Source: an uncultured Clostridia bacterium (lineage in GTDB: Bacteria; Bacillota_A; Clostridia; TANB77; CAG-508). From it: 33,171 nucleotides of DNA. The notes below the pieces were generated by a model. That model was given only the letters and a program-made list of their open reading frames with translations, had not been told where the DNA came from and ran no database searches. Below, one piece after another: positions 22,778 to 30,819 of the stretch (position 1 is its first letter; every line of letters starts with the position of its first letter). The translations under genes and the position numbers were made by a program. The DNA is taken from contig CALXZF010000076.1 of assembly GCA_944393165.1 (NCBI GenBank), positions 1 through 33,171 of the forward strand, in the 5' to 3' direction.

Positions 22778-23584
22778 ATGACAGTTTTACAAGCTTTAAT
22801 TTTAGGAATTATACAAGGATTAACAGAATTATTACCAATATCAAGTTCTGGGCACTTAGATATAATACCATGGTTGTTAAACTGGACTAGTAATCCAGAA
22901 TTTAACATTGCATTTGAAGGATTTGATGTGGCTCTACATTTTGGAACCTTCTTAGCTATAATTATATTCTTTTTCAAAGATTGGATTAAGCTTATTGTTG
23001 GAGGATATAACCAAGTTGTAAAAAAGAAAAAAACAACAGAAGGAAGAATGTTTTGGTATTTGGTTATTGCAACAATACCAGGAGGAATAATAGGCCTTCT
23101 TTTAGATACTTTTGTGGGAGATGCCCTAAAGAAACCTGTAATTATTGCTATAGCATTAATTGTAATGGGTATAATTCTATACTTTGTAGATAAAAAATCA
23201 AAAGCAAATACAGACTATGAGCATATGAGCTTTAAACAGACTTTTTTAATAGGATTATCACAATGTTTAGCTTTTATACCAGGAGTTTCAAGATCTGGAA
23301 TAACAATGACAACTGGTAGAGCAATGGGTGTAGATAGAACATCTGCAGCTAGATATTCGTTTATGCTTTCAACTCCTATTGTGTTTGCGGCTACTATTTT
23401 TAAAATAAAAGATTTTGTATTTAGTGTACCATTTTTTGTTGGTATACTTGCAAGCTTTATAGTAGGAATAATTGTAATAAAGTGGTTATTACAATATTTG
23501 CAAAAAGGAAGTTTCAAAGGCTTTGCAATTTATAGAGTAATCTTTGGATTGATTATACTAGTATTTGCATTTGTAAGAGGTTAA
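22778..23584 (+). CDS. uppP: undecaprenyl-diphosphatase (UppP/BacA)
   Basis: The 268-residue integral membrane enzyme removes a phosphate from undecaprenyl diphosphate, recycling the lipid carrier of peptidoglycan synthesis; overproduction confers bacitracin resistance. The two family signatures are clear: QGLTELLPISSSGHL (13-27, with the catalytic Glu and Ser/His) and PGVSRSGITMTTGR (168-181). Seven to eight hydrophobic helices are present. AAAGGATG precedes the ATG by about 6 bases. It lies 54 bases after dpaA without a terminator between, so the two could be co-transcribed. After its stop comes a 563-base non-coding gap holding a giant inverted repeat. Confidence 0.96.
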   Translation: MTVLQALILGIIQGLTELLPISSSGHLDIIPWLLNWTSNPEFNIAFEGFDVALHFGTFLAIIIFFFKDWIKLIVGGYNQVVKKKKTTEGRMFWYLVIATIPGGIIGLLLDTFVGDALKKPVIIAIALIVMGIILYFVDKKSKANTDYEHMSFKQTFLIGLSQCLAFIPGVSRSGITMTTGRAMGVDRTSAARYSFMLSTPIVFAATIFKIKDFVFSVPFFVGILASFIVGIIVIKWLLQYLQKGSFKGFAIYRVIFGLIILVFAFVRG

Positions 23585-23666
23585 AAAAGATTTGATTTGT
23601 TACCAAAATAAAATATTGATGAAATTTATCTTACAAAATTAATGACTGTTTTTAAGTATTAAGCCA

Positions 23667-23906
23667 GAGTAATTATTTTAAAGGTTGTTTTTCATAACCT
23701 GTATAATATTCTAGAGTAGCATTATATATTTTGAATTTTGATTTTTGACCCCCAACTGCGTACAAACTGTAAAAACTTCACTAATGTTCAGTTTAACAGT
23801 TTGTATACTTGTCGGTCCCCACCTTAAGTCTTCAAATCAAAATTAAAAATATATAATGCTACTCTAGGTAATAAGATACGGATTGAAACCTTAAAAATAA
23901 TTACTC
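23667..23906. repeat. 240-bp giant imperfect hairpin
   Basis: Blocks pair in nested order: 23667-23679 with 23894-23906 (13 bp), 23680-23686 with 23886-23892 (AAAGGTT-type, imperfect), 23711-23732 with 23846-23867 (22 bp, perfect), 23734-23744 with 23834-23844 (11 bp, perfect), and at the apex TACAAACTGT (23761-23770) with ACAGTTTGTA (23796-23805). Single-stranded shoulders carry GACCCCCAAC and GGTCCCCACC. No ORF of note lies inside. The nested design resembles that of the 9.8 kb element, though the arm sequences differ. The flanks 23585-23666 and 23907-24005 show nothing I can name. Confidence 0.9.
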
Positions 23907-24005
23907 AGCCTTTTCAATAAAATCAAAAAAATACAACCTAAATTTTGGAAATATTACAAAAATGTTACAAAAATATTACATTTATATTAAATCTTATATT
24001 TCATA

Positions 24006-24033
24006 TTGACTTTTTTGCAAAAAAAGATAAAAT
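24006..24033 (+). promoter_or_regulatory. promoter of the type IV pilus operon
   Basis: TTGACT (24006-24011), a 16-base spacer and TAAAAT (24028-24033). The leader is about 110 bases before pilMN. No other good promoter is seen before pilO, so this likely drives the cluster. Confidence 0.65.
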
Positions 24034-24147
24034 AATAAAAGAGCTATGATTATATTGTAGAAAAAACAAAAGGAAAAAAATACAAGTATTATTTATTACA
24101 TTTTGCAAAATATAATAATGGTGCAAATAAATACGAAGGAGAATAAA

Positions 24148-25773
24148 ATGTCTAGCTGTTTAGGATTATATATAGAAAACAATGTAATTAAATATGCAAA
24201 AGTAACTAAAGACCGCGAACTTTTAAAGGTTGAATCGTTTGGTGTTAAATTCTACGATAAAGTTGGAGAAGCACTTAATCAAATAGTTTCAGAGACTTTT
24301 AGTTATAATATTCCAATAAGTGTTAACTTGGCGGAAGAAACTTATAATTACTTTGAAATGTTTAGCTTGCTAAATAAAAATGATTTGAAAAAAGCTGTTG
24401 AAACAGAGTTCGAATCTTATTGCTATGATAAAAAGTTAAATAAAAACGCTTTTGAAGCAAGATATGCATTGTCTAACGAAATTGATGACAAGGATAAACT
24501 AAAAGTTATACATGTTACTTCAAACAAATCGTCAATCACTAAAATGTTACAGACACTTAATGATTACAAAGTTTCAACTATAACACCTATTGGTACTAGT
24601 ATTGCCAATATTGCAGCAATTAAACCTAAAGAAAATATTATAATTGTTAACATAGAAGAAACTACTACAGTAACAACTATAATAAACCAAAAAATATATA
24701 ATGTTGCAAAATACGAAGAAGGTTCAGGAGAAATACTTGACAAAATAGTTAGCAAAGAAAATTCATATTCTAAAGCATATGAAATTTGTAAAAATTCTAC
24801 AATATACACAATGGAAGGTAAAGAATTACAAGATGAAGAGAACGAATACTTGGACTATATCATGCCAACATTATACAAAATAGTAACTAAAGTTCAAGAG
24901 TATACAAACAATACTACTGTTAAATTTGACAAGATATATATTACAGGAACAATGTCTGTAGTAAATAACATAGATTTATACTTCCAAGAATTTTTCCAAA
25001 CAGAAAAATGTGAAGTATTAAAACCATATTTTGTTACAGAAAATATAAAGTTAAATATTAAGGATTATATTGAGGTTAACTCAGCAATTGCGATTTCAAT
25101 GCAAGGCTTAGGATATGGAATAAAAAGCATGAACTTTAAAAAGCCTAGTTTTGGAGACAAACTTCCTGACTGGTTAAAACTTGATATGAGCTTGGGCAAA
25201 AAAGAGAATAAAGAGGGCAAAAAGTTTAATTTCAATTTTAGCTTAAAAGGAAAATTTGATGTAGTAGAAAAATGGCTTTTGAGAGGCACAGCCGGTGTGC
25301 TTATGCTGACAATTTTATATTCTTGCTTGTCAGTATATCTAGAAAACAGAATAAATGATAAAATATCAGAAGCACAAGAAGTAAGCAGTTACACTGACAC
25401 GCAAATTGCAGCAGCTCAAAATGATATAAATAATGTAAAAGATAAAGCAAATGAATATAAAGAAATGGAAGATAACCTTCGAAACATAAATGAAAAAATA
25501 GAAAATGATTTGAGTTTTAAATATTCTATTCCAAACTTATTAATAAGTATCATGGATGTTATACCACAAGAAGTTCAAATAACAGAAATTGAAAATACAT
25601 CTACATCAGATAACAGACATATTGTAATAGATGCTCAATCAAGATATTATGATGAACTAGGATATTTTAAAGCTAAACTAAAAGAAGAAGGAATTCTAAC
25701 AAATGTAGTATCTTCACAAGGAGAAAAACAGGGAGATTTTGTTAAGATAGTAATAGAGGGGGATTTGCCATGA
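24148..25773 (+). CDS. pilMN: PilM-PilN fusion, type IV pilus inner-membrane assembly protein
   Basis: A 541-residue protein joining two pilus platform proteins. Residues 1 to about 345 are PilM-like, an actin-fold cytoplasmic ATP-binding domain (CLGLYIENNVIKYAKV at the start, a central IIIVNIEETTTVT strand, and KIYITGTMSVVNNIDLYF near the end). A charged linker (340-370) leads to one transmembrane helix (about 376-397, GTAGVLMLTILYSCL) and a PilN-like part with a coiled coil (400-445) and a ferredoxin-like domain (RHIVIDAQSRYYDELGYFKAKL). Separate PilM and PilN normally bind through the PilN N-terminus; the fusion fixes that contact. A pilMN fusion is known from Clostridioides difficile. I chose the ATG at 24148 (AAGGAG 6 bases upstream) over an in-frame ATG at 24103. 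It overlaps pilO by 4 bases. Confidence 0.85.
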   Translation: MSSCLGLYIENNVIKYAKVTKDRELLKVESFGVKFYDKVGEALNQIVSETFSYNIPISVNLAEETYNYFEMFSLLNKNDLKKAVETEFESYCYDKKLNKNAFEARYALSNEIDDKDKLKVIHVTSNKSSITKMLQTLNDYKVSTITPIGTSIANIAAIKPKENIIIVNIEETTTVTTIINQKIYNVAKYEEGSGEILDKIVSKENSYSKAYEICKNSTIYTMEGKELQDEENEYLDYIMPTLYKIVTKVQEYTNNTTVKFDKIYITGTMSVVNNIDLYFQEFFQTEKCEVLKPYFVTENIKLNIKDYIEVNSAIAISMQGLGYGIKSMNFKKPSFGDKLPDWLKLDMSLGKKENKEGKKFNFNFSLKGKFDVVEKWLLRGTAGVLMLTILYSCLSVYLENRINDKISEAQEVSSYTDTQIAAAQNDINNVKDKANEYKEMEDNLRNINEKIENDLSFKYSIPNLLISIMDVIPQEVQITEIENTSTSDNRHIVIDAQSRYYDELGYFKAKLKEEGILTNVVSSQGEKQGDFVKIVIEGDLP

Positions 25774-26492
25774 GAAAAGTTTTAATATCAGTTTTACTAG
25801 TGCTACTAATTGTTCTGGCATATTTCGTAATATTTCAAGGAATCTCAATGGGCTCTTTTGAAATACTAGGCACCTCAGGAATAATCGAACTAAATGATGA
25901 ATTAGACAGTAGCATTAATGAAGCAAACAGAAAAATAAAAAGTGACTTACAAGGAAAAACTTCAGAACTATATGAAAATGTAGAAACATTACTACAAAAC
26001 AAAGAAAGCTACTACAACTTAGCTAATGTTAGTACAGAAAGTGAAATCACTGAAGCTAGCACAGAAGAAGTTTACAATATAGAATATCTTTGGCTTAGAG
26101 TTGGTAGACATGCAAGAACTGAGGGTGTAAACATTAAAATGGATATACTTGCAGGAAATGCAGGAGATTCATCAGTAAAAAATATAGCATTCACAGTTAC
26201 TGGTCAATATGCAGGAATTATTGAATTTGTATCAGCATTGGAAGACGACAGTGAGTTAGCATTTAGAATAGAAAACTTCCACTTATTACCTAGTGGTGAA
26301 AACTTACAAGCAACATTTGATGTTACAGGTGTAAGGATTAAGTTGGAAACAACAACATCTTCAGTAGGCGGAACAGCTGATTCAACAAATACAAGTACAT
26401 CTGCAGACAACACAAATACTGTAGCAAATATGGAAACAACACCAGAAACAGTAGATGACAGCACAGTAGCACCAACAGGAACTGCAGAATAA
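25770..26492 (+). CDS. pilO: PilO-like type IV pilus assembly protein
   Basis: The 240-residue protein has a short cytoplasmic start, one transmembrane helix (about 4-24, VLISVLLVLLIVLAYFVIF), a helical coiled-coil stretch (40-85) and a ferredoxin-like domain (about 100-192) in which IAFTVTGQYAGIIEFVSALEDDSELAFRIENFHL resembles the PilO core. The last 45 residues are a Thr/Ser/Asn-rich tail not typical of PilO. It partners PilN in the periplasm-facing alignment complex. Its ATG overlaps the end of pilMN in an ATGA. The low similarity typical of PilO makes the assignment partly contextual. Confidence 0.75.
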   Translation: MRKVLISVLLVLLIVLAYFVIFQGISMGSFEILGTSGIIELNDELDSSINEANRKIKSDLQGKTSELYENVETLLQNKESYYNLANVSTESEITEASTEEVYNIEYLWLRVGRHARTEGVNIKMDILAGNAGDSSVKNIAFTVTGQYAGIIEFVSALEDDSELAFRIENFHLLPSGENLQATFDVTGVRIKLETTTSSVGGTADSTNTSTSADNTNTVANMETTPETVDDSTVAPTGTAE

Positions 26493-26506
26493 ATGAGGAG
26501 GTAAAT

Positions 26507-26941
26507 ATGCTAAAATCAGTATTGAAAGAAATATTCATAATATTGCTTTTGAGCATTGCGATAATATTAATTTTGGGAATATTATTTTATGATTATATAC
26601 CAATTAATAAAGTAGTGCCAGAAAAAGAAGCATATGTGACACCTGAAAATGTACAAAATGAAATAGATGAATCTATTGCCGCTACAGAAAAAGTCGAAGT
26701 AACATATGAAGTTACAGATTCGGATCTTAATATATATAAACAAAGCGGAAGTTATACAGAAGGAAAAGCAAATCCATTTGCACTAGAAGAAACTACAACA
26801 AACACAAGTGGAAATAATAATAGTAGTAGTAATAATAATGGAAATGGAAGCAGCAATGGAAATACAAATGAAAATAATGGATCAAGCACAGTAGATGAAA
26901 ATTCAACAGGAACATTTTTTGAAAATGAAGGAATTAAATAA
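26507..26941 (+). CDS. small single-pass membrane protein of the pilus operon (PilP-like position)
   Basis: A 144-residue protein with one N-terminal hydrophobic helix (about 8-28, IFIILLLSIAIILILGILFY), an extracytoplasmic region of about 60 residues, then the motif YTEGKANPFALEE and a low-complexity Asn/Ser/Gly tail (about 100-130). The NPFA motif after an acidic stretch recalls PilP, the partner of PilNO in Gram-negative systems, and the gene is in that operon position; the likeness is too short to name it. AGGAGG precedes the ATG by 6 bases and the gap from pilO is 14 bases. The Asn/Ser tail is encoded by AATAGTAGT-type repeats that could vary in length. Confidence 0.6.
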   Translation: MLKSVLKEIFIILLLSIAIILILGILFYDYIPINKVVPEKEAYVTPENVQNEIDESIAATEKVEVTYEVTDSDLNIYKQSGSYTEGKANPFALEETTTNTSGNNNSSSNNNGNGSSNGNTNENNGSSTVDENSTGTFFENEGIK

Positions 26942-27027
26942 TAATAATTATTTAAGAATTCATTAATGAACAAAGGTTATATTTATTTAATAAATATATA
27001 CAAAAAAATTAAAAGGAGGAATTTTTT

Positions 27028-27261
27028 ATGTTAAAAAGTCAAAAAGGTATTACATTAGTTGCTTTAGTTATCACAATTATAGTATTAATAATTTTAGCAA
27101 CAGTTGCAATTTCATTTGCATTTGGTAATAATGGTTTAGTAAACCGTGCAGAAGATGCTAGAGATTATTATGCAAATGATACAAAATACACAAAAGAATC
27201 TATAACTAATGTAGAACATTACATCAACGGTATATTAAAAGATGCATTACCTACAACATAA
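27028..27261 (+). CDS. short type IV pilin-like protein
   Basis: A 77-residue protein with a prepilin leader MLKSQKG followed by ITLVALVITIIVLIILATVAISFAFG, the hydrophobic N-terminal helix of type IV pilins. Cleavage after Gly7 would leave about 70 residues, much shorter than usual pilins (about 120-170). Residue +5, normally Glu, is Ala. The rest (NGLVNRAEDARDYYANDTKY) is a continuing amphipathic helix with no room for the beta-sheet head. AAAGGAGG lies 8 bases before the ATG, and a 19-bp palindrome (26979-26997) precedes it. The attenuator-like stem after the gene would favour its expression over downstream genes, as expected of a major subunit. Short helix-only pilins of this type are common in clostridial genomes. 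Confidence 0.8.
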   Translation: MLKSQKGITLVALVITIIVLIILATVAISFAFGNNGLVNRAEDARDYYANDTKYTKESITNVEHYINGILKDALPTT

Positions 27262-27312
27262 TTTTAGTAAAAAAGTTTTAAACGGTTTAAAATTTCTTTA
27301 AACTATAATAAT

Positions 27313-27376
27313 GAGGTTATACTAAGTAAATATAATTTAAAATATGTAATTATATTTTAAGTATAACCTCTGTTTT
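27313..27376 (+). terminator. intra-operon terminator/attenuator after the pilin gene
   Basis: GAGGTTATACT (27313-27323, first base of the stem at 27313) pairs with AGTATAACCTC (27360-27370); inside, AAATATAATT pairs with AATTATATTT. TGTTTT follows. It sits 16 bases upstream of the pilD start. A leaky stop here would give more pilin RNA than downstream RNA. Confidence 0.75.
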
Positions 27377-27392
27377 AAAATAAGGAGAACAC

Positions 27393-28208
27393 ATGGACTA
27401 TATATTATATTTATTAATATTCTGCATAGGCGCATTATTTGGAAGCTTTTTTACTTTAGCTGTTTATAGAATCCCATTAAGGCAAGATATAACTCATACT
27501 CGTTCATATTGCCCTAATTGTAATCATAAATTAACTTTTTTAGATATGATTCCAATAGTTAGTTATACTTTGTTAGGAGGAAGATGCAGATACTGCAAGG
27601 AAAAGATAAGAGCAAGATATATCTTATTAGAAATTTTATCAGGAATAGTTTTTGTTCTATTTGCTGTTTCAATTAAACTTAGCTTATTTACATTGAGCGC
27701 ACAAACACTTGTGTACTTTATTGTGGGATTATTATATTTTGCTACACTTTTTATTATTGCAGGAATAGATAAAGAAAGAATTAGAATTGAAAAGCCAGTC
27801 CTATTGTTTGGCTTTATTTGTGTTACATTATATATGATATATCTATATATAGTAGAAAATGACACTAGTATCTATAGATATGTTATTTATTTAATATTAT
27901 CATGTGTATTATTATTATTTAGCATTGGATATTTAAGAAAAAAAGGTAAAGATAGTTATACAATAGATGTACTTCTTTTATCAATGTTAATGATTTTATA
28001 TACATATGAAACTGTATATATTTATACAGTCATAATAACTCTTTTAGCAATTACAATACAATTACTAATCCAAAAACTTAGTGATAGAAAAAGTAAAATC
28101 GTAAAAAAAGTAAAAGTAGAAAACACAAAAATACCAATAGGATTTTACATGTGTGTCGCAAACATGGTTATGTTATTAATTACAAATTATATAATTTTTT
28201 ATAGGTGA
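27393..28208 (+). CDS. pilD: type IV prepilin peptidase (A24 family)
   Basis: The 271-residue membrane protein processes prepilin leaders and N-methylates the new N-terminus. The N-terminal domain has the GSFFTLAVYRIP motif and the four-Cys zinc site CPNC (40-43) and CRYC (65-68). About seven or eight hydrophobic segments follow. Candidate catalytic aspartates are Asp126 (AGIDKERIRIEK, in place of the usual IDLxxxxIP) and Asp187 (RKKGKDSYTIDVLL, in place of GxGD). Both spots deviate from the classical form: the helix after Asp126 lacks the IPD/IPN sequence and the second lacks the second glycine. AAGGAG precedes the ATG by 6-7 bases. Confidence 0.88.
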   Translation: MDYILYLLIFCIGALFGSFFTLAVYRIPLRQDITHTRSYCPNCNHKLTFLDMIPIVSYTLLGGRCRYCKEKIRARYILLEILSGIVFVLFAVSIKLSLFTLSAQTLVYFIVGLLYFATLFIIAGIDKERIRIEKPVLLFGFICVTLYMIYLYIVENDTSIYRYVIYLILSCVLLLFSIGYLRKKGKDSYTIDVLLLSMLMILYTYETVYIYTVIITLLAITIQLLIQKLSDRKSKIVKKVKVENTKIPIGFYMCVANMVMLLITNYIIFYR

Positions 28209-28212
28209 TTTG

Positions 28213-28638
28213 ATGAGTACAAGTAACAATATTAAAATAAATTTAAAATCGCAAAAAGGCTTTACATTGCAAGACCTTGTAATTGCATGCCTCATATTTA
28301 CTGCATTTGTAGGAATTATTGGTACTTTAATGTATTCTGTATATCAAAATAGTATAAGAGCAGACTTGTCCTCACAGATGACAGTGTATGCTGTAAAAAT
28401 CTTAGAAGACATAGATAAAATATCATACGAAGATGCACAGCTAATGACAGGAGACCAATATAAAGCAAAATTTTCTATCCCAGCAGGATTTGATGTAGAC
28501 TTACAATTAACTGATTATGGTGAGGGAGTAACATATATAGAAGATGTTATGAAAATAGTAAACTTAAAAATATCATATACTCTTGCAGGAGAGACAGAAG
28601 AAATTACAATTAAAAGATTAAAAATAAAAGAAATGTAA
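28213..28638 (+). CDS. type IV pseudopilin
   Basis: A 141-residue protein with a leader ending SQKG and the pilin helix FTLQDLVIACLIFTAFVGIIGTLMYSVY. Residue +5 is Asp rather than Glu. After the helix comes a compact domain (about 45-140, with VDLQLTDYGEGVTYIEDVMKIVNLKISYTLAGETEEITIKRL, beta-rich). It is a likely minor pilin or priming subunit. The start is ATG 28213, preceded by AGGTGA that overlaps the pilD stop, so the two genes are probably translationally coupled; the in-frame TTG just before is not needed. Confidence 0.82.
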   Translation: MSTSNNIKINLKSQKGFTLQDLVIACLIFTAFVGIIGTLMYSVYQNSIRADLSSQMTVYAVKILEDIDKISYEDAQLMTGDQYKAKFSIPAGFDVDLQLTDYGEGVTYIEDVMKIVNLKISYTLAGETEEITIKRLKIKEM

Positions 28639-28667
28639 AAATTCCGGAAGGAGCGTATATATAGTAA

Positions 28668-29120
28668 ATGAATAAAATTAAGGTAAAGAATGATAGAGGT
28701 ATTACCTTAACAACCTTGGTAATATATATATCTGTTTTAACATTAGTAATTGGAGTTTTAACTACTATTAGCACATACTTTTATACAAACATAGGAAGTG
28801 TAGTTGATTCACCTCAATATGTTAATGAATTTAATAAATTTGCAATGTTTTTTGTGGTGGATATAAAAAATTATAATAATGCTACAGTTTCTAGTAATAC
28901 TATTCAGTTTGAAGGCGGACCGGTATACAAATATGAAAATAATTGTATTTACAGAAATGATGTAGAAATTGCAAAAGATGTAATGAATTGTGGATTTAGC
29001 TTAAAAAGTGAGACAGTAAATTCAGTAATCAAAAACATTATAAATGTTGATATACAAATAGGGGAAAGTGAATCAAACTCGATGACAGAAAATATTGATT
29101 TTACTTTAAGATATTGGTAA
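28668..29120 (+). CDS. type IV pseudopilin
   Basis: A 150-residue protein with a leader MNKIKVKNDRG and the helix ITLTTLVIYISVLTLVIGVLTTISTYFYTN; residue +5 is Thr, again not Glu. The globular part (about 50-150) is beta-rich with FVVDIKNYNNATVSSNTIQF and two cysteines (CIYRNDVEI, NCGFSL) that could form a disulfide. It fits a minor pilin of the PilW/GspJ-like kind, but the subtype cannot be fixed. The GGAAGGAG is 14 bases from the ATG, unusually far, and an in-frame TAA directly before the ATG excludes an earlier start, so translation may be weak. Confidence 0.78.
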   Translation: MNKIKVKNDRGITLTTLVIYISVLTLVIGVLTTISTYFYTNIGSVVDSPQYVNEFNKFAMFFVVDIKNYNNATVSSNTIQFEGGPVYKYENNCIYRNDVEIAKDVMNCGFSLKSETVNSVIKNIINVDIQIGESESNSMTENIDFTLRYW

Positions 29121-29177
29121 TAAAATTTATAAAAAAGTCAATAATAAATAATAATAACTAATGAAAGGAGAAGTTCT

Positions 29178-30803
29178 ATGGAGACTAAAAGAAGACAACC
29201 TTTGGGAATAGAATTAGTAAAAAGAGGGATTGTAACTGAAGAAGACATTGAAAGAGCCTTAGACTATCAAAAAGCAGAACCTAAAAAGAAAATTGGAGAT
29301 ATATTAAATATTCTAAGAGTATGTGACCCATATGTATTAATAGATGCAATGGGAGAAATTTTAGAAGAAAAAGCAATTTATTTAAGAGAAGCAGATATAA
29401 AATTAAATATTCTAGACTATATTTCTTTGGATATAGCCAAACAATATAAAGCAATTCCTTTTGAAGAAATTAGTGGTAAAATAAAAGTTTGTTTTGCAGA
29501 CACATCAAATAAAAGAGCTGTAGAAACAGTAAGACTTTTGCTTCTAAATAAAGGCCTCATAATGGAAAAATATATTACATTTGAGACAAATATTGACCTT
29601 ATTTTAAATTCATATACTGGAAGTTCAACCAATATTGATGTAAATGCTGATGTTTCTGGATTTATAGATAGTGTAATAAAAAAAAAAAAAAAAAAAAGAG
29701 CAAGTGATATTCATATAGAACCTATGCAAGAAGGAATGAGAGTTAGATATAGAATAGACGGTGTATTAATTAATGCAGCTAATATAAGTAAAGAAAAGCA
29801 AGCTCAAATAACAGGAAGAATAAAGGCAATATCTAATATGCATCAGGAAAAACAAGAATCTCAAGATGGTAGAATTATTATGTATCCAGAATATAACATT
29901 CGTGTGTCTTCACAAAGAAATATATATGGAGAAAAATTCGTTTTAAGGTTATTAAAAAAGAATGAAGATGTGCGTTCTTTGTTTGACTTGGGATTCCCTG
30001 ATGATGAAAATCTAGTTAAAAAAGCATTCAATAAAAAGAATAGTATAACAGTTATTGCAGCTCCTACAGGAGAAGGAAAAACTACAACTTTATATAGTAT
30101 AATTGATTATTTAAATAGGCCAGAAATAAATATAACTACAATTGAAGACCCGGTTGAAATAAGAATAAATGGATTGAACCAAATTGAAATAGATCCAAAA
30201 ATAAATTTTGTAGATTCTTTAAGAACTGTATTAAGACAGGACCCGGATATTATACTTGTTGGAGAAATAAGAGATACAGAAACAGCAGAAATTGCTATGC
30301 AAGCTGGACAAACAGGACATTATGTTTTATCTACAATTCATACAATAGATGCTATAGAAGTTATAACAAGATTAAGAAAAATGGGTGTTTCAAATTATGA
30401 TATATCTAGTACACTTGCAACATCTGTTTCAGAGAGATTAGTAAGAAGATTATGCCCACACTGTAGAAGAGAAAGAGACTTTACAGATGAAGAGAAAAAA
30501 ATCATTAATAAAATCGGAGAAAAATATAATGTACAATTTAATTTGGACGGCAAAAAAACATATGAAGCAGTAGGTTGTAAGAAATGTAATGAAACAGGAT
30601 ATCTAGGAAGAATAGGTATATTTGAGATAATGGTTTTGAATGACAAAATTAGAGCTTTAATAGTAGACAACAAACCTACAATGGATATTAGAGAAGTAGC
30701 ATTAGAAAATGGATATGTTCCTTTGGTAGTAGACGGAATAAATAAAATCCTAGAAGGTGTTACAAATTTGAGTGAGCTAAACAATAGATTAGCATTATAT
30801 TAA
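29178..30803 (+). CDS. pilB: type IV pilus extension ATPase PilB
   Basis: The 541-residue GspE/PilB-family ATPase powers pilus assembly at the inner face of the membrane. An N-terminal MshEN-type domain (about 8-150, with LVKRGIVTEEDIERALDYQK) is followed by RASDIHIEP (174-182), Walker A APTGEGKTTT (about 294-303), the Asp box TTIEDPVE, Walker B DIILVGEIRD, the His box TGHYVLSTIHT and the tetra-Cys zinc site (Cys426, 429, 467, 470) that is typical of PilB and absent from PilT. AAAGGAG precedes the ATG. Codons 168-173 are six AAA lysines inside a run of 20 A's, where relatives have a mixed helix of the same length. Confidence 0.95.
   Translation: METKRRQPLGIELVKRGIVTEEDIERALDYQKAEPKKKIGDILNILRVCDPYVLIDAMGEILEEKAIYLREADIKLNILDYISLDIAKQYKAIPFEEISGKIKVCFADTSNKRAVETVRLLLLNKGLIMEKYITFETNIDLILNSYTGSSTNIDVNADVSGFIDSVIKKKKKKRASDIHIEPMQEGMRVRYRIDGVLINAANISKEKQAQITGRIKAISNMHQEKQESQDGRIIMYPEYNIRVSSQRNIYGEKFVLRLLKKNEDVRSLFDLGFPDDENLVKKAFNKKNSITVIAAPTGEGKTTTLYSIIDYLNRPEINITTIEDPVEIRINGLNQIEIDPKINFVDSLRTVLRQDPDIILVGEIRDTETAEIAMQAGQTGHYVLSTIHTIDAIEVITRLRKMGVSNYDISSTLATSVSERLVRRLCPHCRRERDFTDEEKKIINKIGEKYNVQFNLDGKKTYEAVGCKKCNETGYLGRIGIFEIMVLNDKIRALIVDNKPTMDIREVALENGYVPLVVDGINKILEGVTNLSELNNRLALY
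29678..29697 (+). repeat. 20-A homopolymer inside pilB
   Basis: Twenty consecutive A's cover the last base of Ile167, Lys168-Lys173 and the first base of Arg174, just before the ASDIHIEP motif. It is the longest homopolymer I see in the window. The reading frame is intact at this length. Confidence 0.9.
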
Positions 30804-30819
30804 AATAAGGAGGTAACAA

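Noticed and set aside
24103..24147. An earlier start for pilMN at 24103
   Set aside because: The extra 15 residues are not like a PilM start, and AAGGAG lies right before the ATG at 24148.
26507..26941. Naming this gene pilP
   Set aside because: Only a short NPFA motif and position agree; the length, the Asn/Ser tail and the lack of a lipobox leave the name unsupported.
29678..29697. A frameshift in pilB at the A-tract
   Set aside because: The frame before and after the tract is the same at the given length, and the distance to ASDIHIEP equals that in relatives.
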